Assembly (NCBI GenBank): GCA_038230735.1
Contig: JBBRMR010000122.1
Coordinates: 1 to 10,194, forward strand
Origin: Arcicella sp038230735
GTDB lineage: Bacteria; Bacteroidota; Bacteroidia; Cytophagales; Spirosomataceae
Direction of reading: 5' to 3'
DNA: 10,194 nucleotides
Shown here in pieces: positions 1-6,519 of this stretch. The translations under genes were made by a program, and so were the position numbers. Numbering within the stretch: the first letter of the stretch is position 1; the number at the start of each line of letters is the position of its first letter. Under the pieces are notes generated by a model. The model was not told the origin of the DNA. It did no database searches and was given only the letters and a program-made list of their open reading frames with translations.

Positions 1-1
1 A

Positions 2-904
2 AATAATATTTCTCAAAACCCATTAAACTCTTTAGACGCTCAACAATCTAATTCGATAATAACCGATAACTCAATAGTTAGACCGAATAATAAGAATTTG
101 ACTATTTTTCAACATTCAAGCAATACATTCGAACCGAAAAGCGTATCATTTAATAGTACCCAAACCGTAAGTGAGCGTAAAAATGTTTTGTCAATTTTAG
201 AGACAAAATCTTACGAATTATTGGCAAATCATTTCAAAACGGCAAAGTTAAAGTTCGTTACCGTTCCGAAAGAGGAAGTGTATTTTAAGGAACGAAAACC
301 CTTGGAATTCTATGCCAGTGCGATGCCTTTGCTCAATTATTATACTATCACGCCCAACGGAAATGATGCCAATTATGTGCATAATATTTCGGTAAATGAT
401 GATGGCGACAGAGTGGGTTTTTACACTCAGGCGGGGCTGGTTTTTACGCTTTCAGATAAATTCAAATTGCGTACAGGATTGACCTTCACGAAAACCAATC
501 ATAGCATTAGTTACCGAGTTAGGACTGACTCATTGGTAGTGCAACCCGCTGATAACAAGGGTATTGACATAAGTTTTGCAGAATTGAATAAGACTTATTC
601 GCAGGTTGCTAATTATTTAGGCACAAAAATTGAGGTTCAATATATGTTCCTGCGGGGCGAATCTCTTACGCACTATGTAAGCGTAGGTGGGGAGGCAGCG
701 TACCGATTGAATGGGAATCACGAATTAAACGGGTTTGCCAACTTTGCTTACGGAATCACTCGACAAATTGGCGATAATGCCTACATTTTCATTGAGCCAA
801 CTTTTAGTTATTCCCTGAATCAACAGAGTGATAATAATTCGCTGTTGTTAGTAAAACCAAACAAAATAGGATTCAATATTGGAGTTAATTTCAAAATAAA
901 ATAA
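2..904 (+). CDS. Outer-membrane beta-barrel protein, 3' part (5' end outside window)
   Basis: The reading frame is open from the window edge to TAA at 902-904, giving 300 residues, so the true start lies upstream; the first in-frame start-like codon, TTG at 98, is probably internal. The first ~65 residues are rich in Asn, Ser and Gln and look like a flexible periplasmic linker. From about residue 100 the chain alternates short amphipathic strands with polar turns (FYASAMPLLNYYTI, VGFYTQAGLVFTL, KLRTGLTFTKT, HYVSVGGEAAYRL, ELNGFANFAYGI, YIFIEPTFSYSL) and ends with a typical last strand, IGFNIGVNFKIK. This is the pattern of an outer-membrane barrel of the OMP_b-brl type. In Bacteroidota such barrels are often the C-terminal domain of a protein whose N-terminus is an inner-membrane or anti-sigma-like segment, but that part is not visible here. 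The ligand or function is unknown. Codon use and AT content look like the neighbours'. Confidence 0.75.
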   Translation, partial: NNISQNPLNSLDAQQSNSIITDNSIVRPNNKNLTIFQHSSNTFEPKSVSFNSTQTVSERKNVLSILETKSYELLANHFKTAKLKFVTVPKEEVYFKERKPLEFYASAMPLLNYYTITPNGNDANYVHNISVNDDGDRVGFYTQAGLVFTLSDKFKLRTGLTFTKTNHSISYRVRTDSLVVQPADNKGIDISFAELNKTYSQVANYLGTKIEVQYMFLRGESLTHYVSVGGEAAYRLNGNHELNGFANFAYGITRQIGDNAYIFIEPTFSYSLNQQSDNNSLLLVKPNKIGFNIGVNFKIK

Positions 905-917
905 ACATTCTCAAATT

Positions 918-1022
918 ATGAAAAATTTACTAAACTTTTCCTTGAAAATTGTTGCTTGTATAATGTTAATATTTGTGGGTTTGACCATTGGTATTTTTGA
1001 TGGAGATGTGCATAAAATGTAG
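918..1022 (+). CDS. 34-residue hydrophobic small ORF, possibly a truncated gene start
   Basis: ATG lies 13 bp after the barrel gene stop, and the frame runs 34 codons to TAG at 1020-1022. The product begins MKNLLNFSLKIVACIM, followed by a hydrophobic stretch (residues ~11-27, VACIMLIFVGLTIGIF), then a short polar tail. It could be a one-helix membrane peptide cotranscribed with the barrel gene, or the signal-peptide end of a secreted protein whose body has been lost, since the next 400 bp holds only gene debris. No family is recognised. The upstream sequence has no clear ribosome-binding site, which is normal in this phylum. Confidence 0.25.
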   Translation: MKNLLNFSLKIVACIMLIFVGLTIGIFDGDVHKM

Positions 1023-1083
1023 GAGAAATTACTGTTTTCACAAAAAGGCTTTCTATTAGTTTAGAGAGCATTTTTTCTCCTTG

Positions 1084-1299
1084 TCAAAACGAAATCAAAT
1101 ATTTCAAGCCTTTATCTTCTATTACATTGAGTGTGGCTTCCAGTTGTTGCACCCGTTTTTTGTTGCTTTGCATTCCAAAACCATCTTTTGTATTTCCCTG
1201 AAAATCAATGCCGTTATCAGAATATTTCATTGAACTGGGGATGTCATCTTTGTCTAAAAACTTAATCTTGGCAGTCGTTGCTTGGGCGTGGCATTTAAT
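1084..1299 (-). pseudogene. C-terminal remnant of a sensor histidine kinase (HATPase_c end)
   Basis: Read on the minus strand, this stretch has no start codon and no upstream domains, but it encodes the end of a histidine-kinase ATPase domain. The N-box remnant is CHAQATTAKIKF (like NxxKHAxA, with the Asn position already lost). It is followed by the G1-like box YSDNGIDFQG, the G2-like box DGFGMQSNKKRV and the usual closing strand KGLKYLISF, then TGA at 1084-1086. The spacing of these boxes matches the NarL/LytS-type HATPase_c fold. Upstream of about 1300 the similarity stops, and an in-frame stop occurs near 1349-1351. What remains is therefore a ~70-codon fragment without the dimerisation, sensor or membrane parts, and it cannot be a functional kinase. 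It abuts the plus-strand fragment at ~1300, which marks a deletion or rearrangement junction. Confidence 0.65.
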
Positions 1300-1464
1300 T
1301 CGCTGACTTCCACGGTTAATATCGCCAATACATGTGTATCTTATGGAGATTTAACCGCCCAATATACCGTAGGAAAATTCATTGAACTCCAACCAGGCTT
1401 TCAGGTGATTTTAAAACAACTAAATCCGTACATTGCCCCGTCAATGTATCGACAAACATTTTAG
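1300..1464 (+). pseudogene. Fragment of a secreted protein with a 'TVGKFIELQPGFQV' repeat motif
   Basis: A short open frame (in frame with a TTG at 1282) ends at TAG 1462-1464 and contains TSTVNIANTCVSYGDLTAQY followed by TVGKFIELQPGFQV. This resembles the '...i.sG.vt.Y.AGk.IeLqPGFqv..Gs.F.A.I..C' unit that recurs near the C-termini of secreted and adhesion-like Bacteroidota proteins (the 3-coathanger stack type, from memory). Only about one unit is left; there is no signal peptide, and the expected 'GS.F.A.I..C' ending is degraded to VILKQLNPYIAP. The upstream part overlaps the opposite-strand kinase remnant, so the true fragment probably begins near 1300. The best reading is a gene scrap rather than a working 60-residue protein. 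Confidence 0.4.
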
Positions 1465-1547
1465 GGCTGATATTGGGTATATAATTGATTAAAAATGACC
1501 GAACAATAATTATCTCCCTTGAATACCAAATTCAGCAGTATCAATAC

Positions 1548-1578
1548 TTGTCATTTCGCTGTATATTTTTTAACTTTA
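1548..1578 (+). promoter_or_regulatory. Putative Bacteroidota-type promoter for the 1609 gene
   Basis: TTG at 1548-1550 is followed by a 20-bp spacer and TAACTTTA at 1571-1578, one mismatch from the -7 consensus TAnnTTTG. This predicts a transcript starting about 25 nt upstream of the ATG at 1609. The leader is A-rich with no Shine-Dalgarno sequence. Confidence 0.45.
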
Positions 1579-1608
1579 TTCAGAACTAAAATTAAAATAA
1601 ATTAAAAC

Positions 1609-2061
1609 ATGAAAAAGATACTTTACTTCTCGTTAATACTTGGAATTGCCATAGTTCAAAAATCTAATGCCCAAGTACCCGTTGGTTTTCCCACTGGCAT
1701 CATTGTGGGACCTGCCTCTCCTTCTTTAACGCTTCCTACTGGTTATACGATGGCAGTGGGCGGTGGTATAATTACTGAAAAAGTGCGTGTAGCTACGGCT
1801 GGTGGTGGTTTTTGGGCAGATTTTGTCTTTGATAAAAACTATAAACTCCGCACTTTGAGTGAAGTTTCGGAATACATCAAATTAAACAAACACTTGCCAG
1901 ACGTACCTTCAACGGCAGACGTAAACAGAGAAGGTATCGACCTTGCCCAAACTCAAGCAATCCTTTTGCAAAAAGTGGAAGAATTGACCCTTTATGTAAT
2001 TGAGCAAAACAAGAAGATTAATCGTTTGGAGAAGAAGGTGAAAACTTTATCGAAGAAATAA
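1609..2061 (+). CDS. Secreted coiled-coil protein with Bacteroidota 'HLPDVPS' C-terminal module
   Basis: 150 residues. An N-terminal signal peptide (KK, hydrophobic core, then SNA|Q with predicted cleavage after Ala21) sends it across the inner membrane. Residues 45-60 (GYTMAVGGGIITEKVRV) and 69-130 form the well-known Bacteroidota module: WADFVFDKNYKL, then EVSEYIKLNKHLPDVPS, then EGIDLAQTQ, then LLQKVEELTLYVIEQNKK. It ends in a Lys/Glu-rich coiled coil (about 112-150) that probably drives trimerisation. The module resembles C-terminal regions of tail-fibre or adhesin-like proteins, often after long repeats. Here only a ~45-residue stretch separates signal peptide and module, so this is a minimal or shortened version. 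The role is unknown; a cell-surface or periplasmic structural or adhesive part is plausible. A degenerate paralogue lies at 3159-3400. The start is fixed by the signal peptide. Confidence 0.8.
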   Translation: MKKILYFSLILGIAIVQKSNAQVPVGFPTGIIVGPASPSLTLPTGYTMAVGGGIITEKVRVATAGGGFWADFVFDKNYKLRTLSEVSEYIKLNKHLPDVPSTADVNREGIDLAQTQAILLQKVEELTLYVIEQNKKINRLEKKVKTLSKK

Positions 2062-2085
2062 ATTATCTCATCATAGTTTTACAAA

Positions 2086-2121
2086 AAAGGGGTGTTCATT
2101 AATTTTAATGAACACCCCTTT
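2086..2121. terminator. Bidirectional intrinsic terminator between convergent genes
   Basis: A perfect 15-bp inverted repeat (2086-2100 with 2107-2121, arm AAAGGGGTGTTCATT) has a 6-nt loop. It lies between the plus-strand gene ending at 2061 and the minus-strand regulator ending at 2149. On the minus strand the stem is followed by a T-run (TTTTTTGT), a strong rho-independent signal. In the plus direction the T tract is shorter (TTTGCTTTG). Confidence 0.85.
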
Positions 2122-2148
2122 GCTTTGAAATCTATTTCAACAATTGTA

Positions 2149-3096
2149 TTAGCTCATCCTCTTCAAAATCCCCTCCGCAATTTCTTTCACTTCTTCCCTC
2201 AAAATATCAGGGCTGATGATTTCTGACATATCCCCCAAAAACAAAAACCAACGGGCAAAACCCATGATTGAGGAGGTAAGAAAAGTCATTTCTACTTGAT
2301 TATCAACGATTTTTTGGGAAACAAATCCACGATAATATTTCTCATCACCCATCAATTTTACGGCATTTTTTTCAACCCTAATAATGATAGTATGCAGTTT
2401 TTCCTCGGTTGAAATTTGGGATAAATAGGATTTTAAAGACAAATGTTCTTTCTGAAAAATAAGCGAAGTAGGGTTAATATTAGTAATTCTATCAATCCTG
2501 AAATTTCGATAATCTTGTCGCAGTTGGCAATAGGCAATTAAATGCCAATAACTTCCCGAAAAATAAATTCCGATGGGTTCAATGTTGCGTGAAGTATCTT
2601 CTTGGGTATGGTTGGCAAAATATTCAATAGTCAAAACGGTCTTCTCGGCAACACTTTTTAAAATATCCTGCAAATTATGGTTCTCATGACGGTTTTTGGG
2701 TAAAGATGAAGTTTCATATACTTGAATATGCTCCTCAATATTCTCTAAATAATTCTTCTCGGATGTCCTCAAAACTGCCCGAACTTTATACATCGCAGAT
2801 TTATAACTCTCCTGCGTGGAAGGGTCAGTCAGTTTTTCGACCATTTTTTCCGCCGTCAAAAATGCCGTTGCCTCTTCCTTCGTGAACATCACGGGTGGGA
2901 GTCTGTACCCGTCCATCATGCTATATCCCACACCCGCTTCGCCAATGAGGGGAATTCCTGCTTCTTCAAGCGTTCGGATGTCTCGATAAACAGTTCGTAA
3001 ACTGATGTCAAATCGTTCGGCAATGTCTTGTGCTTTCACAATTTTGCGAGATTGCAGTTGAATCAAAATGGCAGTAACACGGTCTATTCGGTTCAT
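2149..3096 (-). CDS. WYL-domain transcriptional regulator (YafY/DeoR-like)
   Basis: 315 residues. The N-terminal winged helix-turn-helix (about 1-65, HTH_11 type) reads RVTAILIQLQSRKIVKAQDI, then SLRTVYRDIRTLEEAGIPLI, then GVGYSMMDGYRLPP with the usual wing. A middle helical linker precedes the WYL domain at about 142-209, with the core SGSYWHLIAYC and the following FRIDRI strand. The C-terminal WCX-like extension (about 235-312) includes GFARWFLFLGD and EEVKEIAEGIL. Length and domain order are those of full-length YafY-type regulators, so the gene looks intact. WYL proteins bind DNA as dimers and sense a small molecule or nucleic acid; some control stress, phage-defence or metabolic genes. 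The ligand and targets cannot be told here. It is divergent from the decayed paralogue at 3159, and its start region overlaps no other gene. The ATG at 3094-3096 is supported by the HTH beginning at once (MNRIDR). Confidence 0.88.
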   Translation of the reverse strand: MNRIDRVTAILIQLQSRKIVKAQDIAERFDISLRTVYRDIRTLEEAGIPLIGEAGVGYSMMDGYRLPPVMFTKEEATAFLTAEKMVEKLTDPSTQESYKSAMYKVRAVLRTSEKNYLENIEEHIQVYETSSLPKNRHENHNLQDILKSVAEKTVLTIEYFANHTQEDTSRNIEPIGIYFSGSYWHLIAYCQLRQDYRNFRIDRITNINPTSLIFQKEHLSLKSYLSQISTEEKLHTIIIRVEKNAVKLMGDEKYYRGFVSQKIVDNQVEMTFLTSSIMGFARWFLFLGDMSEIISPDILREEVKEIAEGILKRMS

Positions 3097-3122
3097 GCAG
3101 GGTTGGGGTTTAAAATACTTTC

Positions 3123-3151
3123 TAAAATTATTTATGAATCAATTTTAACAA
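3123..3151 (-). promoter_or_regulatory. Weak promoter candidate for the WYL regulator
   Basis: On the minus strand TTG (3149-3151) is followed by an 18-bp spacer and TAATTTTA (3123-3130), near the -7 consensus TAnnTTTG. The spacer is slightly shorter than in the better promoters in this window, so this is only a candidate. Confidence 0.25.
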
Positions 3152-3158
3152 AAAAATC

Positions 3159-3400
3159 ATGAAAAAAACAATTTATCTCTCCTTAATCTTCGGATTATTC
3201 ATTATCCAGAATCAAACCCAAAGTAGCCCGTAGGTTTTCACGATGTCTCTTCAACGACCAATATAAATAAAGAAGGCATTGATCTTGCACAAACTCAGGT
3301 GATTTTAGGGCAAAAAGAAGAATTAACGCTATTTATGATTCAGCAAAGTAAAAAAATCGAATGATTGAAAAGAAAGGTTCGATTTTTGTCCAAGAAATGA
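3159..3400 (+). pseudogene. Decayed, internally deleted paralogue of the 1609 secreted protein
   Basis: ATG at 3159 begins a signal peptide (MKKTIYLSLIFGLFIIQ) matching that of the 1609 gene (MKKILYFSLILGIAIVQ). The following DNA CCCGTAGGTTTTC matches CCCGTTGGTTTTC of the intact copy, but here it reads into TAG after 24 codons. After a deletion of roughly 70 codons and a frame change the similarity resumes. The pieces are HDVSSTTNINKEGIDLAQTQ, then VILGQKEELTLFMIQQSKKI, then a TGA (3362-3364) and LKRKVRFLSKK with TGA at 3398-3400. They align with HLPDVPSTADVNREGIDLAQ, TQAILLQKVEELTLYVIEQ and LEKKVKTLSKK of the intact protein. One codon (Val of QKVEEL) is also missing. The two copies have diverged considerably, so this is an old duplicate, not a sequencing artefact. 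It cannot make a functional protein. Confidence 0.85.
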
Positions 3401-3426
3401 AAATATAACACATCAAATCTTTTAAA

Positions 3427-3780
3427 ATGAAAACCTATCAACAAAAAGGTAATGATTCGCTATTGATTATCAATCATAAAACATCTCGGAAAGTGCTAAT
3501 TAAAGATGTCATTCTTCTGAAAGGAGATGTCAATTATTCTATTGTGTATTTGGAAAATGGTAAGACAAAGACTTTATCACACACCCTTAAATTTTACGAA
3601 AAATTCCTCCGTACACACGGGTTCTTGCGGGTACATCGGGCATTTTTGATTAATCCCAATTACGTTACGGAGTATTGCGAAGAGAAGGAAATAGTAAAAA
3701 TGAGAAACGGACACGAGGCAAACATTGCAAGGCGAAGGAAGGGCGAATTCCAGTTGGGGGCAAAATTTGGGTGCTTATGA
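3427..3780 (+). CDS. Stand-alone LytTR-type DNA-binding protein
   Basis: 117 residues, nearly all one LytTR domain (about 15-110). Visible family features are the LIKDVILLKGDVNYSIVYLE strand pair, TLSHTLKFYEKFL, the recognition segment GFLRVHRAFLINPNYV and the ending IVKMRNGHEANIARRRKGEF. LytTR domains bind DNA direct repeats through beta-strand loops and usually sit behind a response-regulator receiver. There is no receiver or membrane domain here, so activity must be set by expression, partner proteins or another signal. It starts 26 bp after the decayed secreted-protein gene and may use that gene's old promoter, since no obvious promoter is seen in the gap. No intact histidine kinase is nearby, although a kinase fragment lies at 1084-1299. 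The C-terminal tail (QLGAKFGCL) is short and not conserved as far as I can tell. Confidence 0.85.
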   Translation: MKTYQQKGNDSLLIINHKTSRKVLIKDVILLKGDVNYSIVYLENGKTKTLSHTLKFYEKFLRTHGFLRVHRAFLINPNYVTEYCEEKEIVKMRNGHEANIARRRKGEFQLGAKFGCL

Positions 3781-3808
3781 TAAATGAAAATAACATTTGC
3801 ATTTATCA
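3778..3808. terminator. AT-rich hairpin just after the LytTR gene
   Basis: TGATAAATG (3778-3786, including the stop codon) pairs perfectly with CATTTATCA (3800-3808). After one mismatch, four more inner pairs leave a 3-nt loop. The stem has few G:C pairs and no clean T-run follows, so it may be a weak terminator or an mRNA 3'-end stabiliser before the CBS gene. Confidence 0.35.
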
Positions 3809-3856
3809 AATATATTTTATAAATTTTCTATTCCTAAAAACTAAAACTAATCAATA

Positions 3857-4291
3857 ATGAAAAAAGTCTCCAATCTTATTTATCACAAAGGCAATACCGT
3901 TACGATAATTGATGGCTCAAAAACTGTTTATGATGCCTTGGAAATTATGGTGCAAAAAAACATTGGCTCGTTGGTTGTTTATGAGAATAATCAATTTGTA
4001 GGCGTTGTTACCGAAAGGGATTATGCCCAAAAGGTCATTGTGAAGGGCAAACACTCGCACAATACACTCGTATCAGAGATTATGCAAGCAGCACCATCCT
4101 CGGTGAAACTTGACGATACCATCGAAAGATGTATGGAATTAATGTCGGATAAGCACGTCCGTTATTTGCCCGTGGTGGCAGAAGGTCATGTGGTGGGCTT
4201 GGTGTCAATGGGCGATGTGGTTCGCTATATCATTGAAGACCAAAAAGATACCATTAATCACTTGCAGAATTTCATTTCGGGAGGAGTTTGA
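3857..4291 (+). CDS. Two-CBS-domain protein
   Basis: 144 residues made of a tandem CBS pair (Bateman module). CBS1 is at about 10-65: TVYDALEIMVQKNIGSLVVY, then NNQFVGVVTERDYAQKVI. CBS2 is at about 78-135: SVKLDDTIERCMELMSDKHV, then RYLPVVAEGHVVGLVSMGDV. The domains carry the usual 'G.VTERDY' and 'G.VSMGDVV' ends; the Asp in each such end commonly contacts ribose in adenosine-nucleotide-binding CBS proteins. No catalytic, transporter or DNA-binding domain is attached, so it probably acts as a soluble sensor of AMP, ATP or a similar ligand that regulates a partner. The start ATG is 76 bp after the LytTR stop with an A-rich leader and no Shine-Dalgarno sequence. Partner and pathway are unknown. 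Confidence 0.85.
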   Translation: MKKVSNLIYHKGNTVTIIDGSKTVYDALEIMVQKNIGSLVVYENNQFVGVVTERDYAQKVIVKGKHSHNTLVSEIMQAAPSSVKLDDTIERCMELMSDKHVRYLPVVAEGHVVGLVSMGDVVRYIIEDQKDTINHLQNFISGGV

Positions 4292-4314
4292 AAATAGTCA
4301 AAGTAGTTAGAAAA

Positions 4315-4373
4315 GTTTAAGCGTTAAAAAGTTAAGGTTTGACTATCCAATTTTAACTTTTTAACGCTTAAAC
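4315..4373. repeat. Long phrase-built hairpin between convergent genes (CBS / PfkB)
   Basis: A perfect 21-bp inverted repeat (4315-4335 with 4353-4373) has a 17-nt loop; two G:T and two T:A pairs can extend it inward. Outside it, AGTTAGA (4305-4311) and TCTAACT (4385-4391) form a second, outer pair. The arm is made of AGTTAAAA-like words. It lies between the CBS gene stop (4291) and the PfkB gene stop (4394). It may serve as a bidirectional terminator, but no strong T-run follows either arm. Confidence 0.75.
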
Positions 4374-4393
4374 TACTATAACTCTCTAACTCT

Positions 4394-5308
4394 TTAAACA
4401 TCAAACCCCGCTAAGTCCTTAAACTCTGTAACTCTTGCCGCCAAATCGCTTTCAGTTAAGTCAATCAAACGCTCCGTTCCGAATTTTTCTACGCAAAAAG
4501 AAGCCATTGCTGAACCATATACAATGGCACGTTTCATGTTTTCAAAAGAAGTATCGTCAGTCTTCGCTAAATAGCCAATAAATCCACCCACGAAAGTATC
4601 GCCCGCACCCGTTGGGTCAAAAACATCTTCTAAAGGTAAGGCTGGACAGAAAAACATTTTATCATCCTGAAACAACAAAGCACCGTGTTCGCCTTTCTTG
4701 ATAATCAAGGTTTTTGGACCCATTGCCATGATGGTTTTTGAGGCAGTTCTCAACGAATAATCACCCGAAAGTTGGCGGGCTTCTTCGTCATTGATACACA
4801 AAACATCCACCATTTTCAAGACCGTTTTCAAGTCGTCCATCGCAATATCCATCCAGAAATTCATGGTGTCCATTACTACTAATTTTGGGCGGTTTGTCAA
4901 ACGGTCAATTACCGTTTTTTGAACGGCTGGCGTAAGATTTCCTAACATCAAATATTGACAATCCTGATATTCAGCGGGAATAATTGGGTCGAAAGTTCCC
5001 AAGACGTTCAATTCCGTGATTAGTGTATCACGAGAATTCATGTTGTTGTGATACCGACCCGACCAAAAGAATGATTTTTCACCTTTCTTGATTTGAAGAC
5101 CAGTTGTATCAACACCTTTATTTTCAAGGAGTTGGATGTATTCTTGGGGGAAATCTTCGCCCACCACTGCCACTAAATTGATAGGCGTTTTGAAATAAGA
5201 AGCTGATAATGAGATAAATGTACCTGCACCACCGATAATTTTGTCCGTTTTTCCTCTGGGAGTTTCGATGGCATCAAACGCCACTGAACCGATTGCTAAT
5301 AAGCTCAT
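4394..5308 (-). CDS. PfkB-family carbohydrate/nucleoside kinase
   Basis: 304 residues, the normal length for the ribokinase/PfkB superfamily; these cytoplasmic enzymes use ATP to phosphorylate a sugar or nucleoside hydroxyl. The N-terminal substrate-side motif is IIGGAGTFISLSASYF (about 24-39), where the classic families have GGxxxN. The C-terminal signature is DPTGAGDTFVGGFIGYL (231-247), whose Asp237 is the expected catalytic base and whose GAG is the anion hole. Intermediate features are the CINDEEARQLSG segment (about 171-182) and IIKKGEHGALLF (202-213), as in other members. The substrate cannot be assigned: ribose, adenosine, inosine and fructose-type kinases share these motifs, and no pathway partner is adjacent. 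The gene has its own promoter, so it need not depend on the upstream paraoxonase-like gene. The start ATG at 5306-5308 gives MSLLAIGSVAFDAIE, the usual first beta-strand. Confidence 0.88.
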   Translation of the reverse strand: MSLLAIGSVAFDAIETPRGKTDKIIGGAGTFISLSASYFKTPINLVAVVGEDFPQEYIQLLENKGVDTTGLQIKKGEKSFFWSGRYHNNMNSRDTLITELNVLGTFDPIIPAEYQDCQYLMLGNLTPAVQKTVIDRLTNRPKLVVMDTMNFWMDIAMDDLKTVLKMVDVLCINDEEARQLSGDYSLRTASKTIMAMGPKTLIIKKGEHGALLFQDDKMFFCPALPLEDVFDPTGAGDTFVGGFIGYLAKTDDTSFENMKRAIVYGSAMASFCVEKFGTERLIDLTESDLAARVTEFKDLAGFDV

Positions 5309-5344
5309 TCGTTAAAATTAAATATTGAAAAATGATGATTTTTG

Positions 5345-5375
5345 CAAAGATACGAAAGAATATCTGATGTATGAA
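5345..5375 (-). promoter_or_regulatory. Bacteroidota-type promoter for the PfkB-kinase gene
   Basis: On the minus strand TATCTTTG (5345-5352) is an exact match to the -7 consensus TAnnTTTG. It lies 20 bp downstream of TTC (5373-5375), one base from the -33 TTG. It predicts a leader of about 30 nt before the ATG at 5308. Confidence 0.6.
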
Positions 5376-5436
5376 TCTGAGGTTTTATTGATATTACGTA
5401 GTGTCTAAATTGCCTTAGAAATTTCAAACTCCATCA

Positions 5437-6471
5437 TTATTTGAATGTCCCCAATAAAATATGCTTCTCAAACACACTGCCAATCAACAGTTTATCTTTA
5501 TAGGCTACGCCAACGGTTGAGCCGGAAATTTCGCCGCCATCGTCCAAATAGATACTTTCTAATTGTGCCTTTTCCTTGCCCTGATAGGTAATTTTGATAA
5601 TTTCAGAGGGTGAAAGTTTGGAATGGTCTTTGGAATGGGCTAAAAATTTCAACAATTTTGGATGGCACCCCACCCACAGATTTCCCGCTTCGTCAATGTC
5701 AATATTATCGGGTCCGTTGATGGCAATTTCGTCCGATTCCGTGAGGGTTTCGGTCTGCTGATTTCGGTCGTAAACCAAGATTTTTCTACCCGATGCCGAG
5801 GCTATAAAAATGGTCTTTGCGTTCAAACTTTTGTTAATTCCGTTGGCGTATAAAATTCCGTCCGCTACTACTTTGGCGTTTTTACCATCATAAAAACACA
5901 CATTCCCCATCGGGATTTGCAGGATGTCTTTCTTGGCTCGCCAGTCGGATAACGGTTCATCGTGGTCGTTCGTCAAGTAAAATTGACGTTCCCCCACCGC
6001 CACAATATCGTTTGGACTTACGAACAATGGATTCTGAATACTCTCCAAATGCACTAATGAGCTATCGGTAAACTGAAAAATTTCAATGTAATGTCCATCC
6101 GTTCTATGATTTACTACAAAAAGCCTTTTATCGCCTTTCTCAGATTGGTAAAAACTGATGCCGTGCGGATGAAAACTTGAAAAGGGTAATTTGGTGGTCA
6201 GATTGATGGGCTTAGGTGATATTTCATTGAGGTTGAGCATAAAAATAGAGCCATTTTTGTCCAGATTAAAAGCGGGTGCGGCAATCAAAGCGATGCCCGT
6301 TTCTCTATCAATGGTAGCATCTTCATTACCCTCGAAACCATTAATTTTGACAATATTACCCTGAAAATGAGGTGTAATTCCTCTGAAAAATCCTGAATTT
6401 ATCAGTAATCTACCGACAAAAAAGAGGATAACGGCAAGGAGTGCGAGTAATATTTTGAGCCAAAGTTTCAT
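5437..6471 (-). CDS. Membrane-anchored paraoxonase/arylesterase-like beta-propeller
   Basis: 344 residues. A hydrophobic N-terminal helix (about 3-25) with no clear cleavage site should anchor it to the membrane, as the retained signal sequence does in human PON1. The rest is a six-bladed propeller of the serum paraoxonase/arylesterase group (SMP-30/strictosidine-synthase superfamily). The PON1 calcium and catalytic residues are recognisable by alignment from memory: Glu50-Asp51 (NEDATID), His103 (HPHGISF, PON1 His115), His122 (VVNHR, His134), Asn154 (SPNDIVAVG, Asn168), Asn200 (YANGI, Asn224) and Asp245-Asn246 (GPDNIDID, Asp269-Asn270). WVGCHP and the final KLLIGSVF strand are also conserved. 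The PON1 disulphide cysteines are absent. The expected activity is Ca-dependent lactone or ester hydrolysis in the periplasm; the natural substrate is unknown, and quorum-signal or metabolite lactones are possible. It stands divergent from DUF4293 and upstream of the PfkB kinase, 128 bp apart. Confidence 0.85.
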   Translation of the reverse strand: MKLWLKILLALLAVILFFVGRLLINSGFFRGITPHFQGNIVKINGFEGNEDATIDRETGIALIAAPAFNLDKNGSIFMLNLNEISPKPINLTTKLPFSSFHPHGISFYQSEKGDKRLFVVNHRTDGHYIEIFQFTDSSLVHLESIQNPLFVSPNDIVAVGERQFYLTNDHDEPLSDWRAKKDILQIPMGNVCFYDGKNAKVVADGILYANGINKSLNAKTIFIASASGRKILVYDRNQQTETLTESDEIAINGPDNIDIDEAGNLWVGCHPKLLKFLAHSKDHSKLSPSEIIKITYQGKEKAQLESIYLDDGGEISGSTVGVAYKDKLLIGSVFEKHILLGTFK

Positions 6472-6519
6472 GGGAGTTTTGTTTTGGGTTAATTAATGGA
6501 TTGAAATAATACTATTTTG

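Noticed and set aside
1029..1072. Minus-strand ATG after AAGGAG-like sequence, downstream of the kinase remnant
   Set aside because: The peptide (MLSKLIESLFVKTVISP...) matches nothing I recognise, overlaps the plus-strand small ORF, and Shine-Dalgarno sequences are not used strongly in this phylum.
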